A DNA stretch of 64,000 bases, taken from Granulicella mallensis MP5ACTX8. Lineage in GTDB: Bacteria; Acidobacteriota; Terriglobia; Terriglobales; Acidobacteriaceae. Positions 1 through 8,259 of this stretch are shown in pieces (the stretch's first letter is position 1; the number at the start of each line of letters is the position of its first letter). A program made the position numbers and the translations under genes. Below the pieces are notes generated by a model, which was not told the DNA's origin, ran no database searches, and worked only from the letters and a program-made list of their open reading frames with translations. The DNA lies in NCBI RefSeq assembly GCF_000178955.2, contig NC_016631.1, forward strand, positions 1-64,000, written 5' to 3'.

Positions 1-49
1 TTGCAATAGGTTTCCCGAACTCCAATGGATTTTAAGAAAGACGATCACA

Positions 50-1474
50 ATGTCATTTGTTCCGGTTGCCGCCGCCGTTCTGAATCAGTGGGTCCGCATT
101 CTCGGTGCGCTCGAAAAGAAGATCAACCGGCAAAGCTTTGAAACATGGCTGAAGCCGACACGCTTCTCCCACATCACAGACCGCACGCTGTACGTGCGAA
201 TTCCCTCCGCCGAGTTTGAGCATGTCGGAGACCGCTATGCCGATCTCATCAGCGAAGCAGTCGACAATCTCGGGCTGGAGCTGGACCAGGTGATCTTTCA
301 GGTTCCCCCTCCGGACCCTAACGCCGCGCGTCTGCGCGAAGATGGCGGATTCGCTCCGCAGCCCAGCCACAGCCTGAACGCTCCCCGCAGCCTGCGCAAC
401 GGCGCTCCCACCGGCAACGGTGTCGGGCCGGAGCAGTCACGCTTCGACTGGAACACTGCCGCACAGCTCAATCCGCGCTACCAGTTCGACAGCTTCGTGA
501 TCGGCAGCGGCAACCAGTTTGCCCATGCCGCTGCCCAGGCCGTCGCCGAGCGCCCCTCGAAGGCCTACAACCCGCTGTTCGTCTATGGCGGCGTGGGTAT
601 GGGCAAGACGCACCTGATGCAGGCCATCGGGCACCAGGTGAAGCTGCGCCAGCCGCATGCGGCAATCAGCTATGTCTCGGGTGAGAAGTTCACCAACGAG
701 ATGATCAACTCGGTCCGCTACGACAAGATGACCGGCTTCCGCGACAAATTCCGCACCGTGGATGTGCTGCTGATCGACGATATTCAGTTCCTCGCCGGCA
801 AGGAGCGTACGCAGGAAGAGTTCTTCCATACGTTCAATGCGCTGCACGAGTCGATGAAGCAGATTGTGATCGCCTCGGACCGCCCTCCCAAAGAGCTGGC
901 GGACTTTGAAGACCGTCTGCGCTCGCGCTTTGAGTGGGGCCTGGTGGTCGACATCCAGCCGCCCGACCTCGAGACCAAGGTTGCGATCCTGCAGAAGAAG
1001 GCGGAGCTCGAACAGACTGTTCTGCCGATGGATGTGGCTTTGTTCATCGCGGGTAACGTACGGACCAACGTGCGCGAGCTCGAAGGCGCCCTGGTACGTC
1101 TGATCGCGTGGTGCTCGCTGCATGGCGTGGAGATCACACTGCCGACGGCGCAGCAGTGCTTGAAGCAGTTCATCGACACGCAGGTACGCAAGATCACGAT
1201 CGAAGCGATTCAGCGCGCTGTGGCTGAGAACTTCGGCATGCGCGTGGCGGAGCTGAAGCAGAAGAACAACTCGCGGCAGATCGTGGTGCCGCGGCAGATT
1301 GCGATGTACCTGGCCAAGCAGATGACGGAGGCCTCGCTGCCTGAGATCGGTCGTCAGTTCGGCGGCAAGCACCATACGACGGTGATGCACTCGATTGCGA
1401 AGATTGATGAGCAGCGCAGGAATGATAAGGATCTGAATCGTACGGTGAACAAGCTGATGGAGACGCTTGGGTAG
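50..1474 (+). CDS. dnaA: Chromosomal replication initiator DnaA
   Basis: AAA+ ATPase that binds DnaA boxes at the origin and opens the duplex. The 474-residue product has all four domains: an N-terminal domain I (W at 14, SFETWLKPT near 29-37), a Pro/Asn-rich linker (about 85-130), an ATPase core with Walker A GGVGMGKT (180-187), Walker B LLIDDIQF (about 240-247) and an arginine-finger region LRSRFEWG (about 290), and a C-terminal DNA-binding domain with the DnaA signature GGKHHTTVMHSI (about 438-449). The ATG at 50 has only a weak AAGAAAG-like ribosome site, but no upstream start is visible in the 49 bases available. A strong hairpin follows the stop, so it is probably transcribed separately from dnaN. 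Confidence 0.98.
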   Translation: MSFVPVAAAVLNQWVRILGALEKKINRQSFETWLKPTRFSHITDRTLYVRIPSAEFEHVGDRYADLISEAVDNLGLELDQVIFQVPPPDPNAARLREDGGFAPQPSHSLNAPRSLRNGAPTGNGVGPEQSRFDWNTAAQLNPRYQFDSFVIGSGNQFAHAAAQAVAERPSKAYNPLFVYGGVGMGKTHLMQAIGHQVKLRQPHAAISYVSGEKFTNEMINSVRYDKMTGFRDKFRTVDVLLIDDIQFLAGKERTQEEFFHTFNALHESMKQIVIASDRPPKELADFEDRLRSRFEWGLVVDIQPPDLETKVAILQKKAELEQTVLPMDVALFIAGNVRTNVRELEGALVRLIAWCSLHGVEITLPTAQQCLKQFIDTQVRKITIEAIQRAVAENFGMRVAELKQKNNSRQIVVPRQIAMYLAKQMTEASLPEIGRQFGGKHHTTVMHSIAKIDEQRRNDKDLNRTVNKLMETLG

Positions 1475-1493
1475 TAGGAGATCGTCGAAGAGC

Positions 1494-1519
1494 AAAGGCC
1501 GCCCGGGTGGGCGGCCTTT
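1494..1519 (+). terminator. Hairpin terminator after dnaA
   Basis: Twenty bases past the dnaA stop, AAAGGCCGCCC and GGGCGGCCTTT form an 11-bp stem with a 4-base loop. The T run after the stem is short (TTTGTG), but the A-stem-T arrangement is typical of an intrinsic terminator. Confidence 0.75.
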
Positions 1520-1535
1520 GTGCGTTGTGGGGGCA

Positions 1536-1800
1536 GTTAGGTAGTGCGTGGCGTGGCGCGAAGCGCGTTCTGTGATGTTTCAGCATCACAGGGACGGAGG
1601 GAGCAGGGGCCTTCAGGCCCCTGAAATTAGAGGCCCAACGAGAATTGGCCTTTAGGCCCGGGCCTTCTTTCGGCTGCGAGCAAACGGCCCGGGGCTGAAG
1701 CCCAATTTTTGCCTGGCCCTTATTCCGTAGCCTAAAGGCTACGGCCCCTCCGTCTCTGCGACGCTGAAGCGTCACAGAACGCGCTTCGCGCCATTAAGTG
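1536..1800. repeat. Large palindromic intergenic repeat, family F
   Basis: Inverted arms of about 50 bp lie at roughly 1550-1602 and 1748-1798. Both carry GGCGCGAAGCGCGTTCTGTGA followed by a TTTCAGCATCACAG/GCTTCAGCGTC-type motif. Inside are further small palindromes such as GGGGCCTTCAGGCCCC and GCCTAAAGGC. The left end TTAGGTAGTG recurs at the ends of the family I elements near 44.1 and 45.7 kb. No convincing ORF lies inside. It occupies the first part of the dnaA-dnaN gap. Confidence 0.7.
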
Positions 1801-2593
1801 ACACTCCCCAAGTCTCAAATATTGCTCCATCTTTCTTTTCTTGATGCGTTCTGCTTTGCCTTAAAGCGATTGCCGTTATACCCAGCGCCACGCCTTGCCG
1901 CCCCCTCCAAGCCGCCTCCTCGAAAACCGTACCAGCTCTTCCACACTTCAACATTCGTATCCTAGCTTTCCACTTTTGCGCTGCCTGCGCGTTGGGGTGT
2001 GGGTAAAGTGGGTAGCGTTATCGCCTGTGTTGATGCGGTTCTGCGCGCGCTACGCACATTGCGTACGAGAGTCTTCCGGGGTGGCTCGACAGGGGTTGTG
2101 CAGAAAAGGGAAAACCATGGACCTAACCTCGGGGCTGTACCCGGTCGTCCGCATTGTTCGATTCCGGGTGGCTAGTTTTGGAAAGCTTGTGGACCCTGCA
2201 AGTGATGATCCTGAAACACTTCGCCCCGATATCCACTCTTCCACCCACAACGAGTACTACTACTAGTAATTCTTTCCCTTTCACCTAGTTTTGTAGAAGC
2301 GTTCTCGGCGAGCCTCCAGCAGGGTGGGTAGTTCGAACGAGAGCCACACCCTCGCCTCTTCCCCCTTGCGCCAGCATTCGTGGTCAAGGCACTAAACGAG
2401 AGTTCGGGCGGGCGTTTTTGGCCGATGTCCCGTCCCCCACAAAACGTCCCGGGATATTCACACCGAAAAGCGCTCGCACGAAGGGGCCCATTCGCCCTAG
2501 AATCAAGGGAACCCACGCACTCCGCGCGAAGGTGTAGCGAAAGCGGAGTTTGCAACTGGGTGAGTGCGCTATCAGCAAGGGAGAACCCTGACC
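1801..2593. other. Candidate replication origin region (dnaA-dnaN gap)
   Basis: About 0.8 kb without a plausible gene lies between dnaA and dnaN, the usual position of a bacterial oriC. I see only degenerate DnaA-box candidates: TCTTCCACA (1937-1945), ATATCCACT (2229-2237) and ATATTCACA (2454-2462, one mismatch to TTATNCACA). The run TACTACTACTAGTAAT (2255-2270) directly follows the 2229-2250 cluster and resembles a trinucleotide unwinding element. Several unsupported short ORFs cross the region. The location argument is strong and the box evidence is weak. Confidence 0.5.
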
Positions 2594-3763
2594 GTGTCCA
2601 CCGCCACCATCACGCCTGACGTCGCAGCGCCTACCGGCAATCTTGAGATCACCGTCTCGCGCGCGGAGTTGCTGCGCGAGCTTACTGCCGCGCAATCCGT
2701 CGTCGAGCGCAAGACGACGATCCCCATCCTCTCGAACTTCCTGTTCGAAGCCTCCGACGAAAAGCTCACGATCACCGCGACCGATCTCGACCAGTCGCTG
2801 AAGACGAGCTGCGTGGCGAAGGTGAAGAAGGCCGGCGCCTGCACGATCCCTGCCCGCAAGCTGTTCGATTACATCAAGCTGCTGCCCGAGGGCGACATCT
2901 CGATCAAGCTCATGGACAACCACTGGGTGCAGATCCGCGCAGGCCGCTCGAACACCAAGATGGTCGGCATGGCACGCGCGAACTTCCCCCAGGTGCCCGA
3001 GTTCCCCGAGGTCGGCGTGTTCAAGATCAACGCCGCCAGCCTGAAGAACATGATCGCGAAGACTATCTTTGCGATCTCGAACGAAGAGTCGCGCTACACG
3101 CTGAACGGTGCACTGCTGGTGCTGAAGGCCGAGTCGATGGCGATGGTAGCGACCGACGGTCATCGCCTGGCGCACATTGAGAAGCTTGGCGAGGCCCTGG
3201 AAGGCATCTCGGGCGAGAAGAAGACCCTCATCCCCCGCAAGGCTCTGGCGGAGCTCTCCGGGCTTCTGGGAGCGTCGGAGACGGACTTCGTGGAGTTCGC
3301 CGATGATGAGCAGTCGCTGTTCTTCCGCATTGGTGGACGCGTCCTGACCAGCCGCAAGCTGACCGGGCAGTTCCCCAACTACGAGGCCGTGCTGCCGCGC
3401 GACAACACGAAGTTCGTCATCGTGCGCTCGGAAGACCTGATGTCGTCGATTCAGCGCGTCGCCCAGTTTGCGGACGAGCGTTCGGGCGCGATCAAGATTC
3501 GCCTGGAGCAGAACGAGCTGAAGCTCTCGGCGCAGTCGACGGATGCGGGCGAGTCGGAAGACATCATCGAGACGCCGTACAACTACGATCCTCTTGTGGT
3601 CGGCTTCAACAGCTCGTACCTGGTGGACTTCCTGCGCGCGACCGGCGTGACCGGCGAAGTGCGGCTGGAGTTCAAGGATGCGCAGTCAGCCGGGCAGATG
3701 CGGCCGGAAGATGGCAACGAGGATGTGAAGTACCGCTACATCCTGATGCCGATGCGGATCTGA
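2594..3763 (+). CDS. dnaN: DNA polymerase III beta subunit (sliding clamp)
   Basis: Ring-shaped processivity clamp that tethers DNA polymerase III to the template. The roughly 389-residue product has the three-fold repeated clamp domain, the N-terminal LLRELTAAQSVVERKTTIPILSN-like region, the internal ATDGHRLAH motif near the first domain junction, and the C-terminal YRYILMPMRI that forms part of the partner-binding pocket. I place the start at the GTG at 2594, about 10 bases after AAGGGAGA, rather than at the in-frame GTG at 2564, which would add a ten-residue leader without a good ribosome site. A bidirectional hairpin follows the gene. Confidence 0.96.
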   Translation: MSTATITPDVAAPTGNLEITVSRAELLRELTAAQSVVERKTTIPILSNFLFEASDEKLTITATDLDQSLKTSCVAKVKKAGACTIPARKLFDYIKLLPEGDISIKLMDNHWVQIRAGRSNTKMVGMARANFPQVPEFPEVGVFKINAASLKNMIAKTIFAISNEESRYTLNGALLVLKAESMAMVATDGHRLAHIEKLGEALEGISGEKKTLIPRKALAELSGLLGASETDFVEFADDEQSLFFRIGGRVLTSRKLTGQFPNYEAVLPRDNTKFVIVRSEDLMSSIQRVAQFADERSGAIKIRLEQNELKLSAQSTDAGESEDIIETPYNYDPLVVGFNSSYLVDFLRATGVTGEVRLEFKDAQSAGQMRPEDGNEDVKYRYILMPMRI

Positions 3764-3795
3764 GCACTACGCGTGCTGCGAGACGCGCTTCGCGC

Positions 3796-3826
3796 AAAAA
3801 AGGCCCGCTCCAGGAGCGGGCCTTCG
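3796..3826. terminator. Bidirectional terminator between dnaN and the ABC ATPase gene
   Basis: AAGGCCCGCTC and GAGCGGGCCTT form an 11-bp stem with a 3-base loop (about 3800-3824). Six A residues on its left give a U run for the minus-strand gene, and TTCG follows on the right. It separates two convergent genes. Confidence 0.85.
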
Positions 3827-3868
3827 TATTTCTTCTACTGGATCTGCATCGTAGCAGGAGGACTCTCG

Positions 3869-5203
3869 CTATACAGCGGTTGGAGAATCCCGTTCGGCGA
3901 TGTCTTCTTCGGGCTCCGCGAGATACAGGCGTTCTTCATCCGCGTCGTATTCGAAGAGGTGCGCGTAGCGGCCCCAGTCGATGAGCGTTTGAAACTGCTT
4001 CTCCGCTTCTTCATCCGAGAAGTGTTCATCCAGGATGTCCAACAGAAACTCTTTGCCGATACGCCCATCGCGCTTTTCTTCCAGCACTCGCAGGACGGTT
4101 GCGGTGAGAGGGACTCGGCTAAGAAGCTGTTCCTTGAAGATCTCATGGCTGCGGTGAACGCCGGCGGTAGCGAACTCTTTCCCTGTGTCCGTGAGGATCA
4201 CATCGCCTTCCGCAACGCTGGCAAAGCCGAGGAGAGCCGACGCATCGACGGCCGGCAACAGGTCGTCGATCTCCAAGCGCAGATCATTTGCGAGTTGCGG
4301 CAGGTCCTCGCGTCCACCGCGATCATGGATGATCTCCAGCAAACCGCTGATGCCTCCCGAACGTGCATGCGGCAGCATCGGGAATCGCTTCGTTGGCTTC
4401 GCGGTTGCGGCGGGAATCTCTTCTACCGCGGCTTCGGGGTTCGTCATCACCGTATACACGTGATCCACCAACGCGCGAAAGCGAGGTCCGTTCTTATCTC
4501 TGGGGCGTGGAATGTCGACTCGGACTTCTCCGCGAATACGCCCCGGATTTGTGCCGAGGATCACGATTCGATCGGCGAGGAGGATGGCCTCCTCGATGTT
4601 GTGCGTGACCAGCAGAATGCTCTTGGAGGGGAACGAGCCCTTCTCCCATAGATCGCTGATTTCACCGCGAAGGTTCTCCGCGGTGAGGACGTCGAGGGCG
4701 CTGAAGGGTTCATCCATCATCAGCACATCCGGCTTCATGACGAACGCCCGGGCGAAACCCACACGCTGGCGCATTCCACCCGAAAGCTCCTTCGGATACG
4801 CGCCTTCAAACCCTTCTAGACCGACCATCTGCAGGGCGTGCATGGCTTCCTTCTCCGCGGTCTCTTTGGAGACTCCCCGGGCAGTCAACCCAAGCTCGGC
4901 ATTTTCCTGGACGGTCAGCCAGGGGAGCAGTGCGAAGCTCTGAAAGACCATTGCGACGTCCGGGTTCGGTCCCCGCAGGAGAACGCCGTGACGCGTCACG
5001 GTACCAGTGCTCGGTTCAATGAGCCCCGCCAGGATACGCAGCAACGTGCTCTTGCCGGAGCCGCTGCGCCCCAGGAGCGCTACGACTTCACTGGGGGCAA
5101 CGTTGAGCGAGACGGTCTCAAGAACTGTCTGCTCGCCTCCCGCAGAGAGAGGGAATGTCTTCGAGACCCGTTCGGCCGTCAACAGGGTTGTGGCTTGTGC
5201 CAT
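3869..5203 (-). CDS. ABC transporter ATP-binding protein, NitT/TauT type, with C-terminal AAA-associated domain
   Basis: ATPase subunit of an importer in the nitrate/sulfonate/taurine class. The first 260 residues of this 444-residue protein are a standard ABC domain: Walker A GRSGSGKST (45-53), signature LSGGMRQR (about 138-145), Walker B LMMDEPFSALD and the switch VTHNIEEA. The last 170 residues match the AAA-associated C-terminal domain found on some ATPases of this class, rich in helical LLEII and TGKEFA-type segments, perhaps regulatory. It starts 13 bases after the permease stop and has GGAG 8 bases before ATG, so the two genes form an operon. The substrate cannot be told because no binding-protein gene is adjacent. 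Confidence 0.9.
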   Translation of the reverse strand: MAQATTLLTAERVSKTFPLSAGGEQTVLETVSLNVAPSEVVALLGRSGSGKSTLLRILAGLIEPSTGTVTRHGVLLRGPNPDVAMVFQSFALLPWLTVQENAELGLTARGVSKETAEKEAMHALQMVGLEGFEGAYPKELSGGMRQRVGFARAFVMKPDVLMMDEPFSALDVLTAENLRGEISDLWEKGSFPSKSILLVTHNIEEAILLADRIVILGTNPGRIRGEVRVDIPRPRDKNGPRFRALVDHVYTVMTNPEAAVEEIPAATAKPTKRFPMLPHARSGGISGLLEIIHDRGGREDLPQLANDLRLEIDDLLPAVDASALLGFASVAEGDVILTDTGKEFATAGVHRSHEIFKEQLLSRVPLTATVLRVLEEKRDGRIGKEFLLDILDEHFSDEEAEKQFQTLIDWGRYAHLFEYDADEERLYLAEPEEDIAERDSPTAV

Positions 5204-5216
5204 GTTGCTTCTCCGA

Positions 5217-6965
5217 TCAACTAAGTTGGAACCGCGTTTGAGCCAGACGATAGAGCGGCTTCCACAAAATACGATTCAAGGTGACGACGAACACGCTCAT
5301 CAAGCTAACGCCGAGTACGATGCGCGGCCAGTCGCCGACCGAGGTTGCATCAGCGATGTAGGCGCCCAGGCCTGCGGCCCTCAGCGTCGTGTGTCCCCAG
5401 GAGACGATCTCGGCCACAATGCTCGCGTTCCAGGCTCCGCCTGAAGCGGTGATGGCGCCCGTGACCCAGGAGCCGAAGATGCTTGGGCCGATGAGGAACT
5501 TCCATTTGCGGAAGCCGCGAAGGCCGATGCTGGTGGCCATCTCGCGCAGATCGTTGGGGACGGACTGCGCTCCGCCAATGACATTGAACAGCAGATACCA
5601 CTGCGCTCCAAGGGCCATCAACAACATGCTGCCCCAGTTCAAGTGGATACCCAAGCGGATAAAGATGAGCGTCGCAAACGGAAAGAGGAAGTTCGCTGGG
5701 AAGGAAGCGCAAATCTGTACCAGCGGCTGAGACAGGCGCGCGAGCCTGGGATTGAAGCCGATGGCAACGCCGATGGGGGTCCAGATAAGGGTGCTCAAGA
5801 CCAGCAGCGCCAGCACCCTGGCTCCGGTTGCCAGCCCGAGCAGAGCGGCGTGGCCGACCTCGGCCATGCCGACGCTTGAAAGGATGAAGCGAACGGCGGC
5901 AACGATCATCCCCAGGGCCAGTAGCGAAACCACGACGTTGAAGACTCTATCCGCGGTCTTCGACGGGCTCGTGTGCCCCGGGTGCGGCTTCACTCTCGTG
6001 AGGTTGGAGAACAGCCGGTCCAGCCTGATCAAAGACGGGCCCAGGATGCATTCAAAGAGCGCAGGAAGGGATGCGGCGCGCCAAAGGTCAACGACCCAGA
6101 AGCGGCGTTCTTCGCCGGCACTCAATTCGAGCTTGTAACGATCGGCGATGGTGACCAGCGGCTTCCAGAAGAACTGGTCGATCAGCAGGACCAGAATGAT
6201 CATCGTCACAACGGCCCAGGCGACCGCGTGCAGGTCGCGCGCGGCAATGGCGGAAGCCACATACGAACCCAGCCCGGGGAGCGTGTATTGCCGGTTCAAC
6301 ACGCTGATCGATTCGCTGGCAGCGAGGAAAAACCATCCGCCGCCGAAGCTCATCATGCCGTTCCAGACCAGGCCAATCACGGAAGAAGGCAGTTCCAGCC
6401 GCGTAAACCGCTCCCACTTGGAGAGGCCGTAGAGCGTTACCATCTCGTCCATCTCGGCCGGAACCGTGCGGAGGGACTGGTAGAACGAAAAGGCCATGTT
6501 CCAGGCCTGGCCTGTGAAGATGGCAAAGATGGAGGCGGCTTCGAGACCGAGCAGGCTGCCCCTGAACATCGCAATAAACAAGGTCACTGTGACGGAGAGG
6601 AAGCCGAGCACCGGGACGGACTGCAGGATATCCAGCAGCGGGATGAGGACCTTCTCCGCTCGCCGGCTTCGTGCGGCGGCATAGCCGTAGACGAAGGTGA
6701 AGAGGGTTGAGAATCCCAGCGCGATGAACATTCGTAGCGTAGAGCGAGCGGCGTAATTCGGAAGATTGCGCGGGTCCAGACTGATCGTTGGAATGACATC
6801 CGGCGGACTGAACTTGACGAGCGATTCAGCGCCTACTCGCGCGGCGACATACAGCAACACGAGTGTTCCGAGGCCAACGGCGATATCGGCGGCAGCGAAG
6901 GATGGTTGCGACTCTGATTCGGTCCGAAGGCCAAGGCCGAACTGCGGTATACGGGAAAACTTCAC
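5217..6965 (-). CDS. ABC transporter permease, tandem (two fused inner-membrane domains)
   Basis: Integral membrane subunit partnering the downstream ATPase. The roughly 582-residue protein holds two copies of the binding-protein-dependent permease domain. Each has several hydrophobic helices and an EAA-like loop: around TVPAEMDEMVTLYGLSKWERF in the first half and SVPNDLREMATSIGLRGFRKW in the second. Fusion of both permease halves is seen in relatives of this transporter class. I prefer the GTG at 6965, preceded by GAGGAAGG, over the upstream TTG at 6989, which lacks a ribosome site. No periplasmic binding-protein gene is adjacent. Confidence 0.88.
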   Translation of the reverse strand: MKFSRIPQFGLGLRTESESQPSFAAADIAVGLGTLVLLYVAARVGAESLVKFSPPDVIPTISLDPRNLPNYAARSTLRMFIALGFSTLFTFVYGYAAARSRRAEKVLIPLLDILQSVPVLGFLSVTVTLFIAMFRGSLLGLEAASIFAIFTGQAWNMAFSFYQSLRTVPAEMDEMVTLYGLSKWERFTRLELPSSVIGLVWNGMMSFGGGWFFLAASESISVLNRQYTLPGLGSYVASAIAARDLHAVAWAVVTMIILVLLIDQFFWKPLVTIADRYKLELSAGEERRFWVVDLWRAASLPALFECILGPSLIRLDRLFSNLTRVKPHPGHTSPSKTADRVFNVVVSLLALGMIVAAVRFILSSVGMAEVGHAALLGLATGARVLALLVLSTLIWTPIGVAIGFNPRLARLSQPLVQICASFPANFLFPFATLIFIRLGIHLNWGSMLLMALGAQWYLLFNVIGGAQSVPNDLREMATSIGLRGFRKWKFLIGPSIFGSWVTGAITASGGAWNASIVAEIVSWGHTTLRAAGLGAYIADATSVGDWPRIVLGVSLMSVFVVTLNRILWKPLYRLAQTRFQLS

Positions 6966-7065
6966 GGCCCTGTTGACCTTCCTCTCCAAATTTGCTCGGT
7001 GCGTCGGAAAAGGATACCAAAGCCATGTTGCGTTACCGCAAAACGGGTCTCACGCGAAAGAAGTG

Positions 7066-7281
7066 ATACAAACTCTAGCCCCGCAGGGGCGGCCCCATCA
7101 AAGCCCAGGGTGAAACCCTGGGTTACAGAATCTCTATGAGGGATATAGCCCTGAAGGGGCGATCTATCGCGGGTGACTCGATAGGTCGCCCCTTCAGGGC
7201 TCAGCATCCTCTTAGCACCTTAACCCAGGGTTTCACCCTGGGCTTTGATGGAGCCGCCCCTGCGGGGCTAGAGTTTGTGCC
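7066..7281. repeat. Large palindromic repeat, family E (copy 1)
   Basis: Near-perfect inverted arms of about 60 bp lie at 7066-7125 and 7221-7280. They carry ACTCTAGCCCCGCAGGGGCGG and CCCAGGGTGAAACCCTGGGTT. A second palindrome between them (AGCCCTGAAGGGGCGATCTAT and its complement) leaves a centre of about 10 bases. The same plan recurs at 26.8-27.0 kb with different base pairs in the stems. Confidence 0.85.
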
Positions 7282-7334
7282 GCTTCCTACTCTCTTTATC
7301 TCACTTGAAAATTGCTATTGCATCTCTACGGCAC

Positions 7335-7412
7335 GCTAGTAAAGTCACGTGCTCTGAGCGGAGCACCTCACGCGAGGCGCTCCGCTCAGGATGACGATTT
7401 TGTGGGGGATGA
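7335..7412. repeat. Short palindromic repeat, family B-like (copy 4)
   Basis: GCTCTGAGCGGAGCACC and GGCGCTCCGCTCAGGATGAC form a short inverted pair ending in the GCTCAGGATGACGATTTTGTGGGGG tail characteristic of family B. It lacks the long internal section of the other copies. With the E element it fills the 6966-7422 gap; nothing else is visible there. Confidence 0.6.
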
Positions 7413-7422
7413 AAGCAAGTGG

Positions 7423-8073
7423 CTAAAGAATATTGACGGCCCGCGCAGCCAGGAGAGCTACCGTCGTGAAGGAGATGAGCGCCTGGATCATCACCATGAC
7501 CTTTGCCCAGGGTGACAGAACGGGAGTATCGGTGGGCGAAAAAGCCGTGCTGGTATTGAACGCCAGAAACAGGTAATCGATAAAACCGGGGCTCCAGCAT
7601 TGCTCCCCCATGACTCGTTTCGACTTTTGATCGAGGGTCATCTGCGGAAACAGAAAGGCTCCATCGGTATGAACTCCGCGCAGTTCGCGTGCACGAGGCC
7701 CTCCCGCATCCAGACGCCAGTACCACGATGCGAAGACGAGAATGTTCGTGATCCATAGGGCAGCAGCGGAGATCAAAAGCTCTTTCGGCGTCTCCTTATG
7801 CGAGGGAAGGGCCAGCAGAAGAAGTCCCAGGGACCAAACCATGTCCACGGTCACGATGGAGACCATCAGATACCCCAGGACCTGGTTGAGACGGTTATCT
7901 CCATGAAGTCGTGCCAATACCGTGGGAATTGCAAGTACTGCCACGACAGGAATCAGTAGCCAGGCCGGCCCGATGGATAGAGACTCCGGCAGGGCCAGAC
8001 GCAGGCCTCCGACAGCAAGAAGAGCTAGAATTGCGGGCCAGCGTGGCTCCAGATGGATAGAACGCGTTGTCAT
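7423..8073 (-). CDS. Multi-spanning membrane protein of unknown function (DUF1345-like)
   Basis: A 216-residue protein with about five or six hydrophobic segments: residues 12-30, 35-50, 65-88, 100-120 and a C-terminal pair. The last 50 residues (FIDYLFLAFNTSTAFSPTD followed by a long hydrophobic helix) resemble the two-helix, pore-loop-like end of DUF1345 and some potassium-channel-like proteins. A channel or transport role is only a guess from this segment. It is a single gene, followed on its own strand by a repeat-filled gap. Confidence 0.65.
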   Translation of the reverse strand: MTTRSIHLEPRWPAILALLAVGGLRLALPESLSIGPAWLLIPVVAVLAIPTVLARLHGDNRLNQVLGYLMVSIVTVDMVWSLGLLLLALPSHKETPKELLISAAALWITNILVFASWYWRLDAGGPRARELRGVHTDGAFLFPQMTLDQKSKRVMGEQCWSPGFIDYLFLAFNTSTAFSPTDTPVLSPWAKVMVMIQALISFTTVALLAARAVNIL

Positions 8074-8195
8074 CAGGGTGTCTTCATCGATAGAACGTTT
8101 AAACCGGCCGGGACTGATCCTTCATCCCGGCACATGGGGAGAACTGAGTTCATCTTATTTGAGACAGGTGGGATTGAGACCGCGAAGCACATCGC

Positions 8196-8240
8196 TAAAA
8201 AAAGCCCTGTTCACGACGTTTTATCGTCATGAACAGGGCA
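8196..8240 (-). terminator. Intrinsic terminator after the GH1 gene
   Basis: On the minus strand GCCCTGTTCATGACG pairs with CGTCGTGAACAGGGC around a short AT loop, followed by seven T residues. It is a textbook rho-independent terminator 20 bases past the stop of the beta-glucosidase gene. Confidence 0.92.
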
Positions 8241-8259
8241 CCTAACTTGTAGGGAGCAG

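Noticed and set aside
437-1495. A 352-codon open frame opposite dnaA
   Set aside because: It is a shadow of dnaA with no recognisable domain or ribosome site.
2140-2175. GTTCGATTCC, resembling a tRNA T-loop
   Set aside because: No acceptor or anticodon stems can be paired around it, and no CCA-type end follows.
1895-2266. 123-codon open frame in the dnaA-dnaN gap
   Set aside because: No ribosome site, no recognisable domain, and it crosses the candidate origin region; composition does not resemble coding sequence here.
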